Below, in pieces: positions 35,223 through 46,705 of a stretch of DNA of 64,000 nt. The position numbers and the translations under genes were made by a program. The notes below the pieces were generated by a model that made no database searches, was not told the DNA's origin, and saw only the letters and a list, made by a program, of their open reading frames with translations. This stretch comes from Cryptomeria japonica (lineage: Eukaryota; Streptophyta; Pinopsida; Cupressales; Cupressaceae). The stretch is from contig NC_081414.1 in the NCBI RefSeq assembly GCF_030272615.1, positions 813,229,069-813,293,068 of the forward strand, in the 5' to 3' direction. Position 1 is the first letter of the stretch. The number at the start of each line of letters is the position of its first letter.

Positions 35223-36169
35223 CAGTGTTCCACAGGCGTTGGGGACGGGGGGACGCGGGGACGCGTTTCCGGGACGGGGGGACCAAGGGCCTAAGTTTGG
35301 GGACGGTGGGGGGACGGCGGCGGGGGGGTGGCGGGGTGGTGGTGCTGATATAGTTATACATATACATATAGTACTTGAAAAACTAGTTTTGAAAAGATGT
35401 ATGACAGTATTACAGTGTAAGAATTATATTTCAAATGAGACTATAGGAAATTTGAAATACTAAATCTAAATACCAAGATTTCTAAGTTGTGTTGTTATAT
35501 GGAGCCTAATCCGACTCGGAGGTTAGATTTTCCCTACTTCTATCGGCGCGGTTTCCCCCTATATTTTTCAACGGGGGTTTGGGGGCAACGCCCCCAAGTT
35601 GGGGTCAAGGGGCATCGCCCACGTCGGGTGTTATTTTTCTTTTGGCCCACGTCCAATTAGAGTTACCCCTTAACCCTCAAAAAACTTAAAAAGTCACTTT
35701 TTTTTTAAATTTTAATATTAAATTGCATATACGTGGGGGCGACAGGAGACGTCTGGGCGTCTCCCCGTCCTTGGAGAGACGTCTGCACGTCTCTCGAAGG
35801 ACGGGGAGACGCCCAAACGTCTCCCAAGGAGACGTGGAGGCGTCTCCATGTCTCTTTGGGAGACGCCCAGACGTCTCCCAAGGAGACGTCTCCACGTCTC
35901 CCCGTCTCCCTAGGAGACGCGGGGATGCGGGGACGGACGTGGAGGCGTCTCCATGTCTCTTTGGGAGACGCCCAGACGTCTCCCAAGGAGACGTCTCCCC
36001 GTCTCCCTGGGAGACGCGGGGACGCGGGGACGTCTCCGCATCCCGGCGGTGCTTGGGTGGCAGTGGCGGGACGGCGGGGGACGTCGCATCCCCGTCCCCC
36101 CGTCCCCGAGACGTTTCTGACGGGGGGACACGCCCAAAAAGGGGGGGGACGCGTCCCCGTGGAATGAGG
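35223..36169. mobile_element. hAT-like non-autonomous element 1 (GAGACG-type)
   Basis: Ends CAGTGTTCCAC and, inverted, CCTCATTCCAC, with the TTCCAC part shared. Flanked by CCTAAAAC at 35215-35222 and 36170-36177, an 8-bp duplication as made by hAT transposases. Both subterminal regions are extremely GC-rich (GGGGACGCG words on the left; CGTCTCC/GGAGACG arrays 35735-36030 and GGGGACG words on the right), while the core is AT-rich. The core 35500-35620 matches 38813-38935 of element 2. Long open frames through the arrays are compositional. Confidence 0.72.
35735..36165. repeat. CGTCTCC/GGAGACG subterminal array
   Basis: Dozens of CGTCTC and GAGACG words in both orientations form many potential hairpins. 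GC content is far above the surroundings. Confidence 0.85.
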
Positions 36170-36177
36170 CCTAAAAC

Positions 36178-38548
36178 TCTAAAGGCATCATCTAGGATAA
36201 GGATAGAATAGATGGGTCGCATCCCATCCACTAGATATATGAATACCAATAGATATTTGTAACAGAGAACATAGATATATGGAGATATATGTATGGATAT
36301 GTATGAAGGAATAGATGAATAAGTATATATAGAACACAGAAAAGATACTTGTATATGATGTAATAGGAGATCTAAGGAGGAAATGAATGTACTTGATTGA
36401 TCTTAATAATAAGAATATATCAGAATTCCATGTGTTATGTTATATGCTTTTATGTTCAGTTAACTAGTCAATACTTTGTCCAAATTAACCTATAATGTCC
36501 CCTTTGGGAATATTCGTATATTTTGCCCTAAAATCACAATTACAACTAAAAATAAGAAATGTATATAGTTGTATAAATTTACTAGTTGAAAAGCCTTCTA
36601 ACAATATTAATCCTAGTTTAGTTCTTGCACACAATGTTAGCCACTTGGAAATTGACATTAAATCATAAATTAAGATAACATCCAATTTGTCTAATCGTTA
36701 GTATACATCATAAAATCATATAACATTCTCATATTAAAATCTAATTAAGATATTAACCATTCCAACATGGATTCCCATGATAACCTCATTAGGAAATCGT
36801 TGAAATGTTTGCAAGCCGCAATCTCAAAGTTGGTTGCCCTTGTACTGTGAGAGCATGGAAGATGAGCAGCCCTTCCATCCCTCAATTCACCTTGGAGGTT
36901 GGTTGTCCTCCTTGTTCAAGCCCCAGGGCACACTAAGGCCCTTGGCCCATGAGCATCTATCTCGAGGTGGCATACTTGATGGGATCTCAAGCCCAAAGGC
37001 ACACTAAGCCCCTTGGCTAACAAGCATAACATCTATCTCGAGGTGGTGTACTTGATGGGACATCAAGCCCAAGGGCATGCTATGCCCCTTGGCCTATGGG
37101 CATAGCATTTATCTCGGGCTGGCATACTTGATGGGATCTCAAGCCCAAGGGCACACAAAGCACCTTAGCCCACAAGCATAACATTCATCTAGAGGTGAAG
37201 TGCTTGGTTCTCGTGAACTCAAAAGGCCAGCCATCCTTCCTATTTGTAATCCGTTTCTCTAAATTCCAAATAGATTATTAAACAAATCCCTTATCACATA
37301 TTTATAACAAAGATAAGCATTTAGATTACTTGCAAAGGTCAATAATTTCTACAAGTATCCCTATTGCATGAACACATGCATGTATCTATAATTCTATCTA
37401 TCAGCTTTATCTCTTAATTAGCATTGCTGCTAATATTGATTCAGTTCTAATTTCAATTCTGTTTCTGCTTATTTTTTCTTCTATCTGAATTGTTCTTCCT
37501 TTTATATCTCTTATTTGGAAAGAGTCGTACCTCTTCGTAACACCTATTTCCCTTGGCAAGAGTTACACCTATTCAAAGCTGAGTGCTGTCCTAACAAATC
37601 TCAGTCAGCTCCCTTAAAGAAATTATTATTATTTCAAAAGTGCCCTTAATCTAGTAGACCCTCTTTAAATAGTCATATCCAATTTTTGTTATTTCTATTT
37701 TGGGTCGGCCCCCTTTCATTAATTCAATTGCTTATTTATTTATCATTTAAAGCTGCGATCATAATCTTAGGCAGGGGTATGACATAACCCCTTGCTCCCT
37801 TGTATAACTGAGCCTCCAGTATAAATACAACACACCAAAATTACTTGGGGCTCAGAACTTGGTCTATGTTCCCTAAATTTCTTGCTAGCACTCCCCTTAT
37901 TATTTTCCAAAGGTACATCAAAGTCCAAATTGGCTAGTGCAACAAGTACGACCTTAATATGCTTACCAAAAGCGACATCTAGTTGTCATAAACAAGGAAT
38001 ATGAAAACATATGACCAACTAATTGAAATAACACACCATAAATTTCTTTTATTTTATTTTTTTCCTACAATCCTCCAATACATTTGTGAACTACAACCCT
38101 TGCAAAACCTAGAAAGATATTTCTCTACTTCAACACAAACAATTTTCAAACTATATCCTCTCAATACTAACCATGACTCTAAATGAATCACATCATATTG
38201 GCTAGGGAAGATCTTTCACTCCCCTTAACTTTAAGCTTTTCATCTTAGGGCTATTGTTGAACAAATTTACTCGACCTCCACAACTAGGGTTTCAAGAAAA
38301 TGCCAGTACCAAGAATGCCCAAAGAGTCTCCATATCCTCCTTTTATAACCCTCTGTGGAACTTTAGAGAAATAATATTTTAAAATCACTTTTTTTTAAAG
38401 TAATCTTTTTTGCTCCATAAAGTGACTATTTTATTTTACTTTTTTTGCATTCTAATCACTTAATTGACCTTATTAAATAATTAGTGTAAGTTATCATAAA
38501 ATTTTGATTTTTTGACAATTTAATGTGTAATTATTTAATTATTAAATT
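36178..38548. other. Gene-free stretch, possibly an old LTR
   Basis: AATGTCCCCTTTGGGAATAT at 36494-36513 looks like an LTR start, and a 76-bp array lies inside (36917-37210). No ORF of note and no right boundary found. Confidence 0.35.
36917..37210. repeat. Four-copy array, 71-76 bp unit
   Basis: CAAGCCC(A/C)AGGGCAC....CCTTGGC....CATCTATCTCGAGGTGG..TACTTGATGGGA recurs from 36917, 36988, 37064 and 37140. The first unit lacks five bases. Confidence 0.88.
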
Positions 38549-38556
38549 ATTTTATG

Positions 38557-39349
38557 CATAGTTGAAAAACTCAGACTCGCCACGAACTCGGCAAACCAAA
38601 AATTTGGACTCAGACTCGGACTCGTGAAAGGCTCAGCAAGGACTCGGCAAAAAAAAACCGTAGTTTTACAAAAAAACATAAAGAAATTAATGCATTTAGA
38701 GAACATAAGAGCCATAATTGAAACATTACACATGTCACATACTCAGTTTCAAACTTTCAACTCTAAAATGTATAATACCAAGATTTCTTCAATGCTAATT
38801 ATGCTTTTATATGGAGCCTAATCAGACTCAGAGGTTAAATTTTCCCTACTTCCATCGGCACAATTTCCCCCTATATTTTTCGACGGGGATTTGGGGGCAG
38901 CGCCCCCACGTTGGGGTCAAGGGGCATCGCCGAAGGATCCTAAAATTTAACAAGTCTGGAAAATTGAAGAATCCTCCAAAAACTAGATTTTGCATTATAA
39001 CTCCTGGAGGTCCGAAACCACTCTCAAACATCCTAACAATATATATGGAATATAACTTAAAGTATAAGAAAGACTTATAGTTAAATGTTATATTCCATAT
39101 ATGAATCCTGACGAAGAGACCAAATTTTTTCACATGTTAAACTCAATTTTAAAGCTTGCATGACTTTTTTTTCTGGGTCGCGCGAGTCCATCTGAAAGAC
39201 TCGCGAGTCCATGCAAAAGACTCGCGCGAGTCCTTGCAAAAGACTCACGAGTCTTTCAGATGGACTCGCCTCGCGAGTCCTTGGCGAGTCGACTCGTGGC
39301 TCCCATGGACTCGCGAGTCCGTGGAGAGTCCACGAGTTTTAAAACTATG
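38557..39349. mobile_element. hAT-like non-autonomous element 2 (GACTCG-type)
   Basis: Ends CATAGTTGAAAAACTC and, inverted, CATAGTTTTAAAACTC (14 of 16 match), flanked by ATTTTATG at 38549-38556 and 39350-39357 (8-bp duplication). Subterminal regions carry GACTCG/CGAGTC words (38573-38650 and 39178-39340). The core 38813-38935 matches element 1, including the palindromic GGGGGCAGCGCCCCC segment. Confidence 0.82.
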
Positions 39350-39720
39350 ATTTTATGTACATCTAACAAAAGTTGTGGAAAATAAATAAATGGCCCAAAT
39401 GTAAATTTTGAATATGCCAACATACTTTGAAGCTCACTGGAGATCAATCTTAATAAAAGTTGACACATGCCCCAAAAATAAAATATTCCTCCAAGAAGTT
39501 TGGAATGCACTTGAAATGTCAAAATTGCACCCAAAAAGAATGAACAAACTCAAATTGATCTCAAGAACACAATGCCAATATCTGAACTCCATTTTGAAAA
39601 AGTCGGCGCTCTCCAAGAAAGTTGGAGCTATCAAAGATGTTGAGACAAACATACCTGGGGACATTACAGTCCTCCATCCCCAAAGATTGTTTGTCCTCGA
39701 GAAAAGCCACCTCATACGCT
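39350..39720 (-). repeat. Antisense Gypsy-type PPT and LTR start
   Basis: Minus strand: CTCGAGGACAAACAATCTT, GGGGATGGAGGACTGTAA, then TGTCCCCAGG beginning at 39663. A frame ending LEDK..., a purine-rich tract and a TGTCCCC LTR start is a common plant Gypsy 3' junction; 55180-55240 shows the same arrangement. The LTR would run left to the hAT element at 39349. Confidence 0.42.
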
Positions 39721-39799
39721 GATTGATCTCGAATTAATCTCAATTTGATTTCAAGATCCCAAATCAATCTTGAGAATACCACATCTGCTTTCGTGCTTT

Positions 39800-40200
39800 T
39801 CACCTTATGCATATTAATGTGTATGACTCATGTCTTATGTATTCATGTGTACGTTTCATACTTGATATATGGGATTCATGCATAAAGTGTTTGTATGTGT
39901 TCCATATGTATGCTTTGCGCCTCTACGTGACGTGTACACTTCATAATTTACGTGTATTTATGGGTATTGCTACATCCATTACTTATGTCCATGCTTCAAG
40001 ACTTACACATATACCAGCCTTGCGTGTATTCATGCAATTGCTTTATGCTTTCCATATGTTTATGACAATGCTTCATGTGTATCCATGGATGTGCTTAAGA
40101 TTGCTTCATGTATGAATGCTTTCTTTGAATGGATGCTTCATATCTTACATGTTTCAACGTGATTACTTCATGTGTGTGTGTGCCTTCCTTGAATATGTTT
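39800..40200. repeat. Degenerate short-word repeat (CTTCATGTGTAT-like)
   Basis: Variants of GCTTCATGTGTAT, TTCCATATGT and TTACGTGTAT alternate irregularly across about 400 bp. Frames through it are compositional. 40200-40721 is unassigned. Confidence 0.55.
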
Positions 40201-40721
40201 AGTATGCCTTATGAGTACTTATAAATGTTTAAGGACTATAATCTAAATGGGGTGCATGTTTTAAATCACCCTAGGCCCATCTTTTGCAAACATGAATAAC
40301 ATGGGAAGGACAACCTAGGGACTATTGAAACATAGAGGAAGGAAGAATGTGTGAGAGTAAAATTGCTCAAACCATAGTATTAGAACTTGATGAGTATAGG
40401 AATTAAAGAGGAAAAGAAATATGTTAGCCATCCAATATATTCATGATACATTTAATCTCAATCTACCACCTAAGTCTATCAATACGTCAATATCCGACCA
40501 TAACAATCTATATGCGTACAAAATATATGGCAAAGAAAGGAGTGATACCAGATTACCGTAATTAGGAAGTTGTAGTCTTCCTAATTACTCGCCTCTATTT
40601 GGTAACTATGGTGTTAGTGACATTCACATTACCCACTGAAATTTTTCATTGACTAATAACTCTCCAATATTGAGGGTTCAAGATACATACTCTAATTATT
40701 GATGTCAAGTATAGTCATTAT

Positions 40722-41532
40722 CTTAGACTTTAGTCACCGCATTCGCCGATTTTCCGGCTTCAAATTCAGAATTTGGCGAACTTTTAAAAAAATAAAAATA
40801 TTCGATAAATTCGCCTCAAGTTCGTACAGCAAAGGCTTGGAGTCGTTTATGGAAGATCTAAGTTGCGAGAAATATATGATATATTGATTTTGTGATCATG
40901 TTCTAGGCAATTGTAGAAGGTCTCGTGGCACCTAAAGACTCTATCGAACGCAGCTGAAGATTGGGCGATCATGCTCTACTGGAAACTTCGTCGAACGCAG
41001 CTAAAGATTGGAGCACCACATCTGTCGTCTGAAGGCCTGGCGTCTACCGTATTTTTTGTTTTTAGATTTTAGGTACTTTTATAAAAACATTAACATTTAA
41101 TATATTTAAATTTATTATTATTTTATAATTTTTATTTATTTGTCACGCTATTAGTTTTTAAGTTTTACTTTTATAAAAACATTAAAATGTAATATATTTA
41201 AATCTATTAATCTTTTATATTATTTTTTAAATTTAAAATGTTTAAATTTATATGTAAAATATTTAAAATTATTATTATTTTGATCTATTTATTAATTATC
41301 TCTTATGGTTTATATTTTATAAATGTGACATTTTTTAATAATGATTTTAAATCCATTTTGCAATTGTAAATTATTTTGATATTTTATTGGATATATTACA
41401 TATATTTACAAATAAAAATTATACAAGGTGAATTTAATGCCGAATTTTTTTTTGAATTTTTTGCCCTTGCCAAACTTCATCCGAATTTCATAGTTGTCGA
41501 ACTCGAACTCAAATTCGAATGCGGTGACTTAG
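40722..41532. mobile_element. hAT-like non-autonomous element 3 (TTCG-type)
   Basis: Inverted ends share AGTCACCGCATTCG (14 bp, at 40732-40745 and, inverted, about 41516-41529). An 8-bp GTCATTAT duplication lies at 40714-40721 and 41533-41540. The left inverted end is about seven bases longer than the right, so the exact terminus is uncertain. Subterminal TTCGCC/TTCGAA words mirror the style of the other two elements. A TCGAACGCAGCT(G/A)AAGATTGG direct repeat lies inside at about 40944 and 40991. Confidence 0.68.
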
Positions 41533-41607
41533 GTCATTATTATCTTTTCATGTTCTCATCTAGATGAAACATCTTTCACATTCTCTAATTAATACAACCG
41601 TTATATG

Positions 41608-41868
41608 TGTTAGCCGCATTATTGTATACGGGAATAAGAATAGTTAATTAAGTCGTAATTGGGTTTGTTAGTTGGCACCCGAGGGGTGGCAGTTGCGATG
41701 CGACGATTGGCGCTCGCACCCCCTCGGTATCTTTATACACTCCTCATTGTAACTTGTAAAGGACATGAATTATGAATGGAATAACATATCTGATACTTGT
41801 CTGATATCTATGGCATTGTTTTGCATTACGTACTTTATGCTTTAAGTATTCACCCGAGAGGGCAAACA
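41608..41868 (+). repeat. 5' LTR of the Gypsy element
   Basis: TGTTAGCCGC...AGGGCAAACA, 261 bp, with TCTTTATACACTCC as a TATA-like promoter about 125 bp in. Confidence 0.93.
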
Positions 41869-41869
41869 T

Positions 41870-41887
41870 TTGGCGTCGTTGCCTAGA
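41870..41887 (+). other. Gypsy primer-binding site
   Basis: TTGGCGTCGTTGCCTAGA just after the LTR resembles the TGGCGCCGTTGCC site used by plant Tat/Athila elements. Confidence 0.7.
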
Positions 41888-41927
41888 CGTACTCGGGAAC
41901 GGAAGACACGGATGGCGCACAGACACA

Positions 41928-42296
41928 ATGGGCCTACCCGTTGGTGAAATAAACCCAGAGGCCGACGACGCGCAAACAGAACTTTACACAGGAGAAGACA
42001 CCGCAACGAGAGAATTTTCAATTCTACTCCAGGTAGCCATCGAGACCTACGTCCGACGAGAGGCAGCGGAGGCGGAAATCCCACCAAGTGCCGTGTGGAC
42101 AGCTCTGGAGGTTAGCCCGGCAGTAAACCGATTGATGAACCACCTCCCCCGGTTGCTTGCACAGGCATCGCTGGCACAACAGGCTCACCTGGAGGAGATT
42201 GCCCAGGAAGAGCGACGCCAACAGATCCTTCGACACTACGAAGAAAACAGCCAACGGGAAATGAAACGGGATGGCGCTATGCCAAGAGGGAATTGA
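41928..42296 (+). pseudogene. Gypsy gag, N-terminal piece
   Basis: 122 codons from ATG 41928 (MGLPVGEINPEADDAQTELY) to TGA 42294. Acidic and helical, ending with EERRQQILRHYEENSQREM. It lies in the position of the gag start, but a 366-bp stretch with stops (42297-42662, including a TGA near 42546) separates it from the recognisable gag. Whether it was one protein with the next ORF cannot be told from this copy. Confidence 0.6.
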
Positions 42297-42662
42297 ACGT
42301 TGAACTTTTATTTTTCAAATAAAAGTGTCATTGACACGAGTTGTATTTGAGCAGATGAATTAATAAAGACATGTTTTGATTTATGAATTGTGAGTTATGG
42401 AAATGTGCAACAATTAATGCCAAACCCATTGAATAAAGATAGAAATAAAAAAGCAAAAACGGACAAGTGGGAGGCCGCACAGAGGGCCTTGATTCTGGAG
42501 CAGCAAGTAGAATGTAGACGGAGGCTGAGGCAACTTGCCGAAGGATGACCTGCCGAAGGGGGGGCCGAGGGGAACCAAGGAGGTGTCACGGAGGGTGCAG
42601 AGGCCGACAGAAATTTTGACACATCGCCAGATCATCGTAGGACGCGGAGCCACGAAGAGTTT

Positions 42663-43901
42663 TTGGAAGAAACAAGGTTATGGCGAAATCTAGTCGAGGA
42701 GACTCGGGATCAGTTTAGAAACTTATCCCTTACACCACGGAGTGAAGATCACCAACGGGAACCAGGAGTGGGCGCGTGTGAGAGCAAAGGGGAGGGCAAC
42801 CGTACGGGTGTAGGTGCCACACACGACAGGCAAAACACCGTACCTCCAGTCGCCCACAAAGGACACACCACCAACGCCACCGAAGGAAGCAGCACAGGGC
42901 CACAGACACAGACACAACCGCCCCCAGGAAGACGACCAAGGATGGCGAGTAAACAAAAATTGCCAAAGTTCACAGGGGACGGCAAGGAAGACCCCTTACG
43001 GCACTACCGTACATGTGAAACCATTTGGTCCGCCAACGGAGTGACAGACCAGAATGACTGGGTACAGCAATTCCCAGCCACGTTACGTAGAGTTGCCATA
43101 GATTGGTACTCCGATGTAGATAAGCAAAAAGTGGCCACGTGGGCCAACCTACAGAAGGAATTTACGGAGGAGTTTCGGTTGCTCCGTGATGACAACGAAA
43201 TTGTAACGGAGATATACAGTACCAAACAAGGTACCAAGGAGACAGTACGGGCATACAGCAGGAGACTGAAGGAATTGTTGGGTAAAATGGAAAGCCAACC
43301 GGCTGAGGGCTTGAAAAAACGATGGTTCGTTGAAGGATTGAAATCTTCCCTACGGAAAAAAATGAAAATTGTACCCCCGACGTCATATGACGATGCCTAT
43401 AATAGGGCGATGGACCTAGAGAGCGAATACAAAACATCAAGGAAGAAGAAAAGTAATAAATATTCATCTGACGATGATGAAGACTCTGACGGGGAAAGCA
43501 GCAGTGGTGGCGAATCGAGTAAAAAGGTGCACGCTCTCCAAAAGGACATGGAACGAATGCTAAAAGAATTCAAATCCATGAAAGGAAGTACAAGTAAGAT
43601 AGAAGAAAATGACGTGTGGTGTACCGACTGTAGGAGTGACGGACACACCAAGGGGTCCTGCCCCAAGAAGGCTTTCGGCGACATTTGTCAGATTGCGGGA
43701 CATTTGACAAAGGAATGTCCCTACAATATGAAAACCAGGAACCAACAAGTTCTCTTCACGCAAGAGCAGCCGGTCACCGAAACTTCGCAAACCGCCAACA
43801 ATAATGCATCACCAGGCGAATACCGGAACAACCGGCGAGGGGGGAGGACCAATAATAATAATAGGAGCCGAATCCAATATGATGCAAGGAACGGCCAATG
43901 A
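42663..43901 (+). pseudogene. Gypsy gag
   Basis: 413 codons. The retrotransposon gag domain is visible at about residues 100-260: LPKFTGDGKEDPLRHYRTCE, FPATLRRVAIDWYSDVDKQ, FTEEFRLLRDDNEI, KQGTKETVRAYSRRLKELLG and WFVEGLKSSLRKKM. A Ser/Lys/Asp-rich linker and two zinc-knuckle-like motifs follow (CTDCRSDGHTKGSCP; CQIAGHLTKECP, first Cys lost). The ORF ends with TGA overlapping the ATG of the next ORF (ATGA, 43898-43901). The next knuckle (CRACNQWGHFAKEC) is in the -1 frame, most simply by loss of one base. Confidence 0.92.
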
Positions 43902-44959
43902 TCCAGTGCCGAGCCTGCAATCAATGGGGCCACTTTGCCAAGGAATGCACCTCAGAAGAAACTCCACAAAAACTATGCAAATGGTGTGGGCCTGGAGACC
44001 ATGATGATGGAACTTGCCCAAAGTCGGGAGTGAACCTGCTCAACATCGGCAGGACAGAGGAACGGATATTGGCAATCACACGATCACAGGCAAAGAAGGC
44101 CACATACCCGGACCCTCGCACGGAGAAGCATCGGGCGCTGGAGGCCAAGGCTGAAGTGGAGAAGGAAATGTTGGCACAAAGGAGAACCCAAGAAGCGGTA
44201 AGTACTTCCCGATCTGAGGCGGAGGAAAATATCCTGAAGCAAATGCTGCAGATTGAAGTGCCGGTGAAAATGAAGGACCTCCTGGAAACGATGCCGCAAT
44301 TACATACGGCACTCCTACGTGCGGTCCAAGTAACCCCGCACAGTCAGGCAACCCGGAATACGGATGGTTCTGGCAGAACACCTACAGACCCATTGGTCCT
44401 GACACTATTTAGTGGCCGGCACCCGACGGTGGTAGAAATGGGAATACTAGGCACCATTCTGACTGACACTATCGTCGACGGCGGGTCCGGAGTGAATGTG
44501 CTTCCGAAAGAAACCTGGAAGCAGCTTGTCAAGCCGACACTATGGCCGTCAACCTTCAACTTACTGGGAGCGGATCAACATGGTATCAAACCCCTTGGAA
44601 TGCTCATGGCGCAACAAGTGACCATCGGGACACAATCATTTGTCCTCGACTTTGTGGTGATTCCGCTAGCCAAGAAAGGATACGACGCCATTCTGGGAAG
44701 AGGGTGGTTGGTGGTAGCCAGAGTGAATCACAACTGGAAGCGTAACACGTTGTCAATGGAGAAAGCCGGGAGAAAATTTATTATCAACCTAAAAACACAA
44801 CTTGTGAGTGAAGAACTCGCGTCAGAATCGGAATCAGACGGCGAAGGTGGAGTTGACGGAGGAAAGTACGGAAGGGAACCGAACGAGGAAGGTGTTCTCG
44901 GAATCCAAGGATGTTCTGAGGACGAGACCGATTCCCTTAATGGGCTCTTCCACTGGTAA
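43898..44959 (+). pseudogene. Gypsy gag C-terminus and aspartic protease
   Basis: It starts with zinc knuckle CRACNQWGHFAKEC and CKWCGPGDHDDGTCP, then a charged linker with a coiled-coil-like stretch (EAKAEVEKEMLAQRRTQEA). The protease has its active site in DTIVDGGSGVNVLP, with Asp-Gly-Gly rather than the common Asp-Ser/Thr-Gly, and the flap/second-strand regions GMLMAQQVTIG and YDAILGRGWL. TAA at 44957-44959 separates it in frame from RT. The Asp-Gly-Gly variant occurs in plant Gypsy proteases, so it may still be functional. Confidence 0.9.
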
Positions 44960-46705
44960 ATGGAGGACTACGAGCTGCTATATGGGTGTAACATGTTGCA
45001 GGTTGATGAGGATCGGGATGAGAATGAATTTCCGCCAACGTACGGGGAATACACCGAAGGGGATGCCCCGGTCGACGAAGTACCAGCACACAGGTTTGAC
45101 ATGACAAAACCAATCTGGTACGAAGAGTCCGTAAAACCTACAAACCTCGGCACGGAAGCAGAGCCAAGGAACATCCTGGTTGGCGACGACTGGAATCCAA
45201 TCCTGAAAGCCGCCGTGTTTAAAATATTCATGGAATACAAGGATGTATTCACTTGGATGTATAAGGACCTCAAAGGGGTGCCGCCAAAACTGTGCATACA
45301 TCGAATTTCACTCGTACCTGGGGCCGTACTTGTACGGAAGAGGCCATACAAAATGAATAAAAACTATGCGGCAAGAGTGAATGATGAAATTGAACGTATG
45401 CTCGAAGCCGGGATTATTTTTAAAGTGCAAACCAGCGAGTGGGTATCGCTCATAGTGATATCCCTTAAAAAGGAGGCAAACCAGATCCGAATAAGCGTGG
45501 ATTTCAAATGCCTTAACGCGGTCACCATAAAAGACCCGTTTCCAATACCATTTACGGATAGCATCTTGGAAGAAGTGGCCGGTCATGAAATTTATTCATT
45601 CATGGATGGATTTTTTGGGTATAACCAGATATCCATCGCCGAAGAAGAAAAATTAAAAACCACCTTCATAGTGGAGGATGGCGTGTACACGTATAATCAA
45701 ATGTCGTTCGGATTATGCAACGCACCACCGACCTTTCAACGGATAATCCTTCACATATTTGAAAAGATGTCAGTAGGGAACTTCAAGGCATTCCTTGACG
45801 ACTGGTCCATCTACAGTAACCAAGGTACACATTTGGCCGCACTTGGCGAATGCATGGAGAGATGCAGGCGAGCTCGCCTAGCACTCAACCCCAAAAAATG
45901 CAGATTCATGGTGCCTCAAGGGAAGCTGTTAGGACACATAGTGTGTAAGGCTAGACTCAAGACTGACCCAGACGAGATTCGGGTGATAGTGGAAATGGAG
46001 GCACCCACAAATGTCACGGGAGTCAAATCCTTCCTAGGACACATAGGGTATTACAGGCGATTTATCAAAAAATTTGCTCGAGTATCCTGCCCTCTGGACA
46101 AGCTGACAAGGAAAGGTGAACGGTATACATGGGGGACGGCTCATGAGGAGGCCTTCCAAGAACTGAAGTCATGGTTGGTGAGTGCGCCAATCCTAACATA
46201 TCCTGACTGGGACAAAGAGTTCCACGTACACGTTGATGCATCCAACTTTGCCATAGGGGCCACACTGGCGCAGGTTGGCGACCACGGGCTAGATCACCCA
46301 GTCTACTTTGCAAGCAGACTCCTGTCGAAGGCAGAGAAAAATTATAGCACCGCAGAAAGGGAAGCCCTCGGGATGGTGTACTCCATCCAGAAATTTCGAC
46401 ATTACTTGCTCGCCACCCAGTTCACATTTTATGTGGACCACCAGGCTTTAATGTATCTGGTAAACAAGCCAATTATCCAAGGACGAATCAGCCGATGGCT
46501 GCTATTGCTGCAGGAATTTACATTCAACATTATAGTAAGACCTGGGAAGAGCCATGTGATAGCTGACCAGCTGTCGAGAATCCAGTCAGGAGAACCAGCC
46601 GAAGGAGTGAATGAAGATTTTCCAAACGCTCACTTATTTCGCATCGCGGTTCTCCCCGCCTCGTACGCAAGCGTGGGGGAATATTTGCGACATCACGGTT
46701 CCTGA
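44960..46705 (+). CDS. Gypsy reverse transcriptase and RNase H
   Basis: 581 open codons in the same frame as the protease, separated by one TAA. RT blocks: YKMNKNYAARVNDEIERMLE, RISVDFKCLN, YSFMDGFFGYNQI, FGLCNAPPTFQR and the active site FLDDWSIYS. The conserved C-terminal block KCRFMVPQGKLLGHIVC follows. RNase H: FHVHVDASNFAIGATLAQ, FASRLLSKAEKNYSTAEREA, FTFYVDHQALMYL and the end DQLSRIQSGE. The catalytic Asp pair of RT and the Asp/Glu/Asp of RNase H are present. Enzymatically this is the best preserved part of the element. It ends in a frameshift before integrase. Confidence 0.95.
   Translation: MEDYELLYGCNMLQVDEDRDENEFPPTYGEYTEGDAPVDEVPAHRFDMTKPIWYEESVKPTNLGTEAEPRNILVGDDWNPILKAAVFKIFMEYKDVFTWMYKDLKGVPPKLCIHRISLVPGAVLVRKRPYKMNKNYAARVNDEIERMLEAGIIFKVQTSEWVSLIVISLKKEANQIRISVDFKCLNAVTIKDPFPIPFTDSILEEVAGHEIYSFMDGFFGYNQISIAEEEKLKTTFIVEDGVYTYNQMSFGLCNAPPTFQRIILHIFEKMSVGNFKAFLDDWSIYSNQGTHLAALGECMERCRRARLALNPKKCRFMVPQGKLLGHIVCKARLKTDPDEIRVIVEMEAPTNVTGVKSFLGHIGYYRRFIKKFARVSCPLDKLTRKGERYTWGTAHEEAFQELKSWLVSAPILTYPDWDKEFHVHVDASNFAIGATLAQVGDHGLDHPVYFASRLLSKAEKNYSTAEREALGMVYSIQKFRHYLLATQFTFYVDHQALMYLVNKPIIQGRISRWLLLLQEFTFNIIVRPGKSHVIADQLSRIQSGEPAEGVNEDFPNAHLFRIAVLPASYASVGEYLRHHGS

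Noticed and set aside
35686..36249. Long overlapping open frames on both strands in the GC-rich block
   Set aside because: They follow the CGTCTCC/GGAGACG array in several frames at once. The peptides are repeat translations and the block lies inside a hAT-like element.
39156..39350. 64-codon ORF
   Set aside because: Derived from GACTCG/CGAGTC words of hAT-like element 2.
40020..40115. Coding potential in 39807-40115
   Set aside because: Frame runs through degenerate CTTCATGTGTAT words and is rich in Cys/His/Tyr only because of the repeat.
42395..44559. Many minus-strand frames opposite the Gypsy gag and protease
   Set aside because: Antisense shadows of the gag/pol frames, with no motifs.
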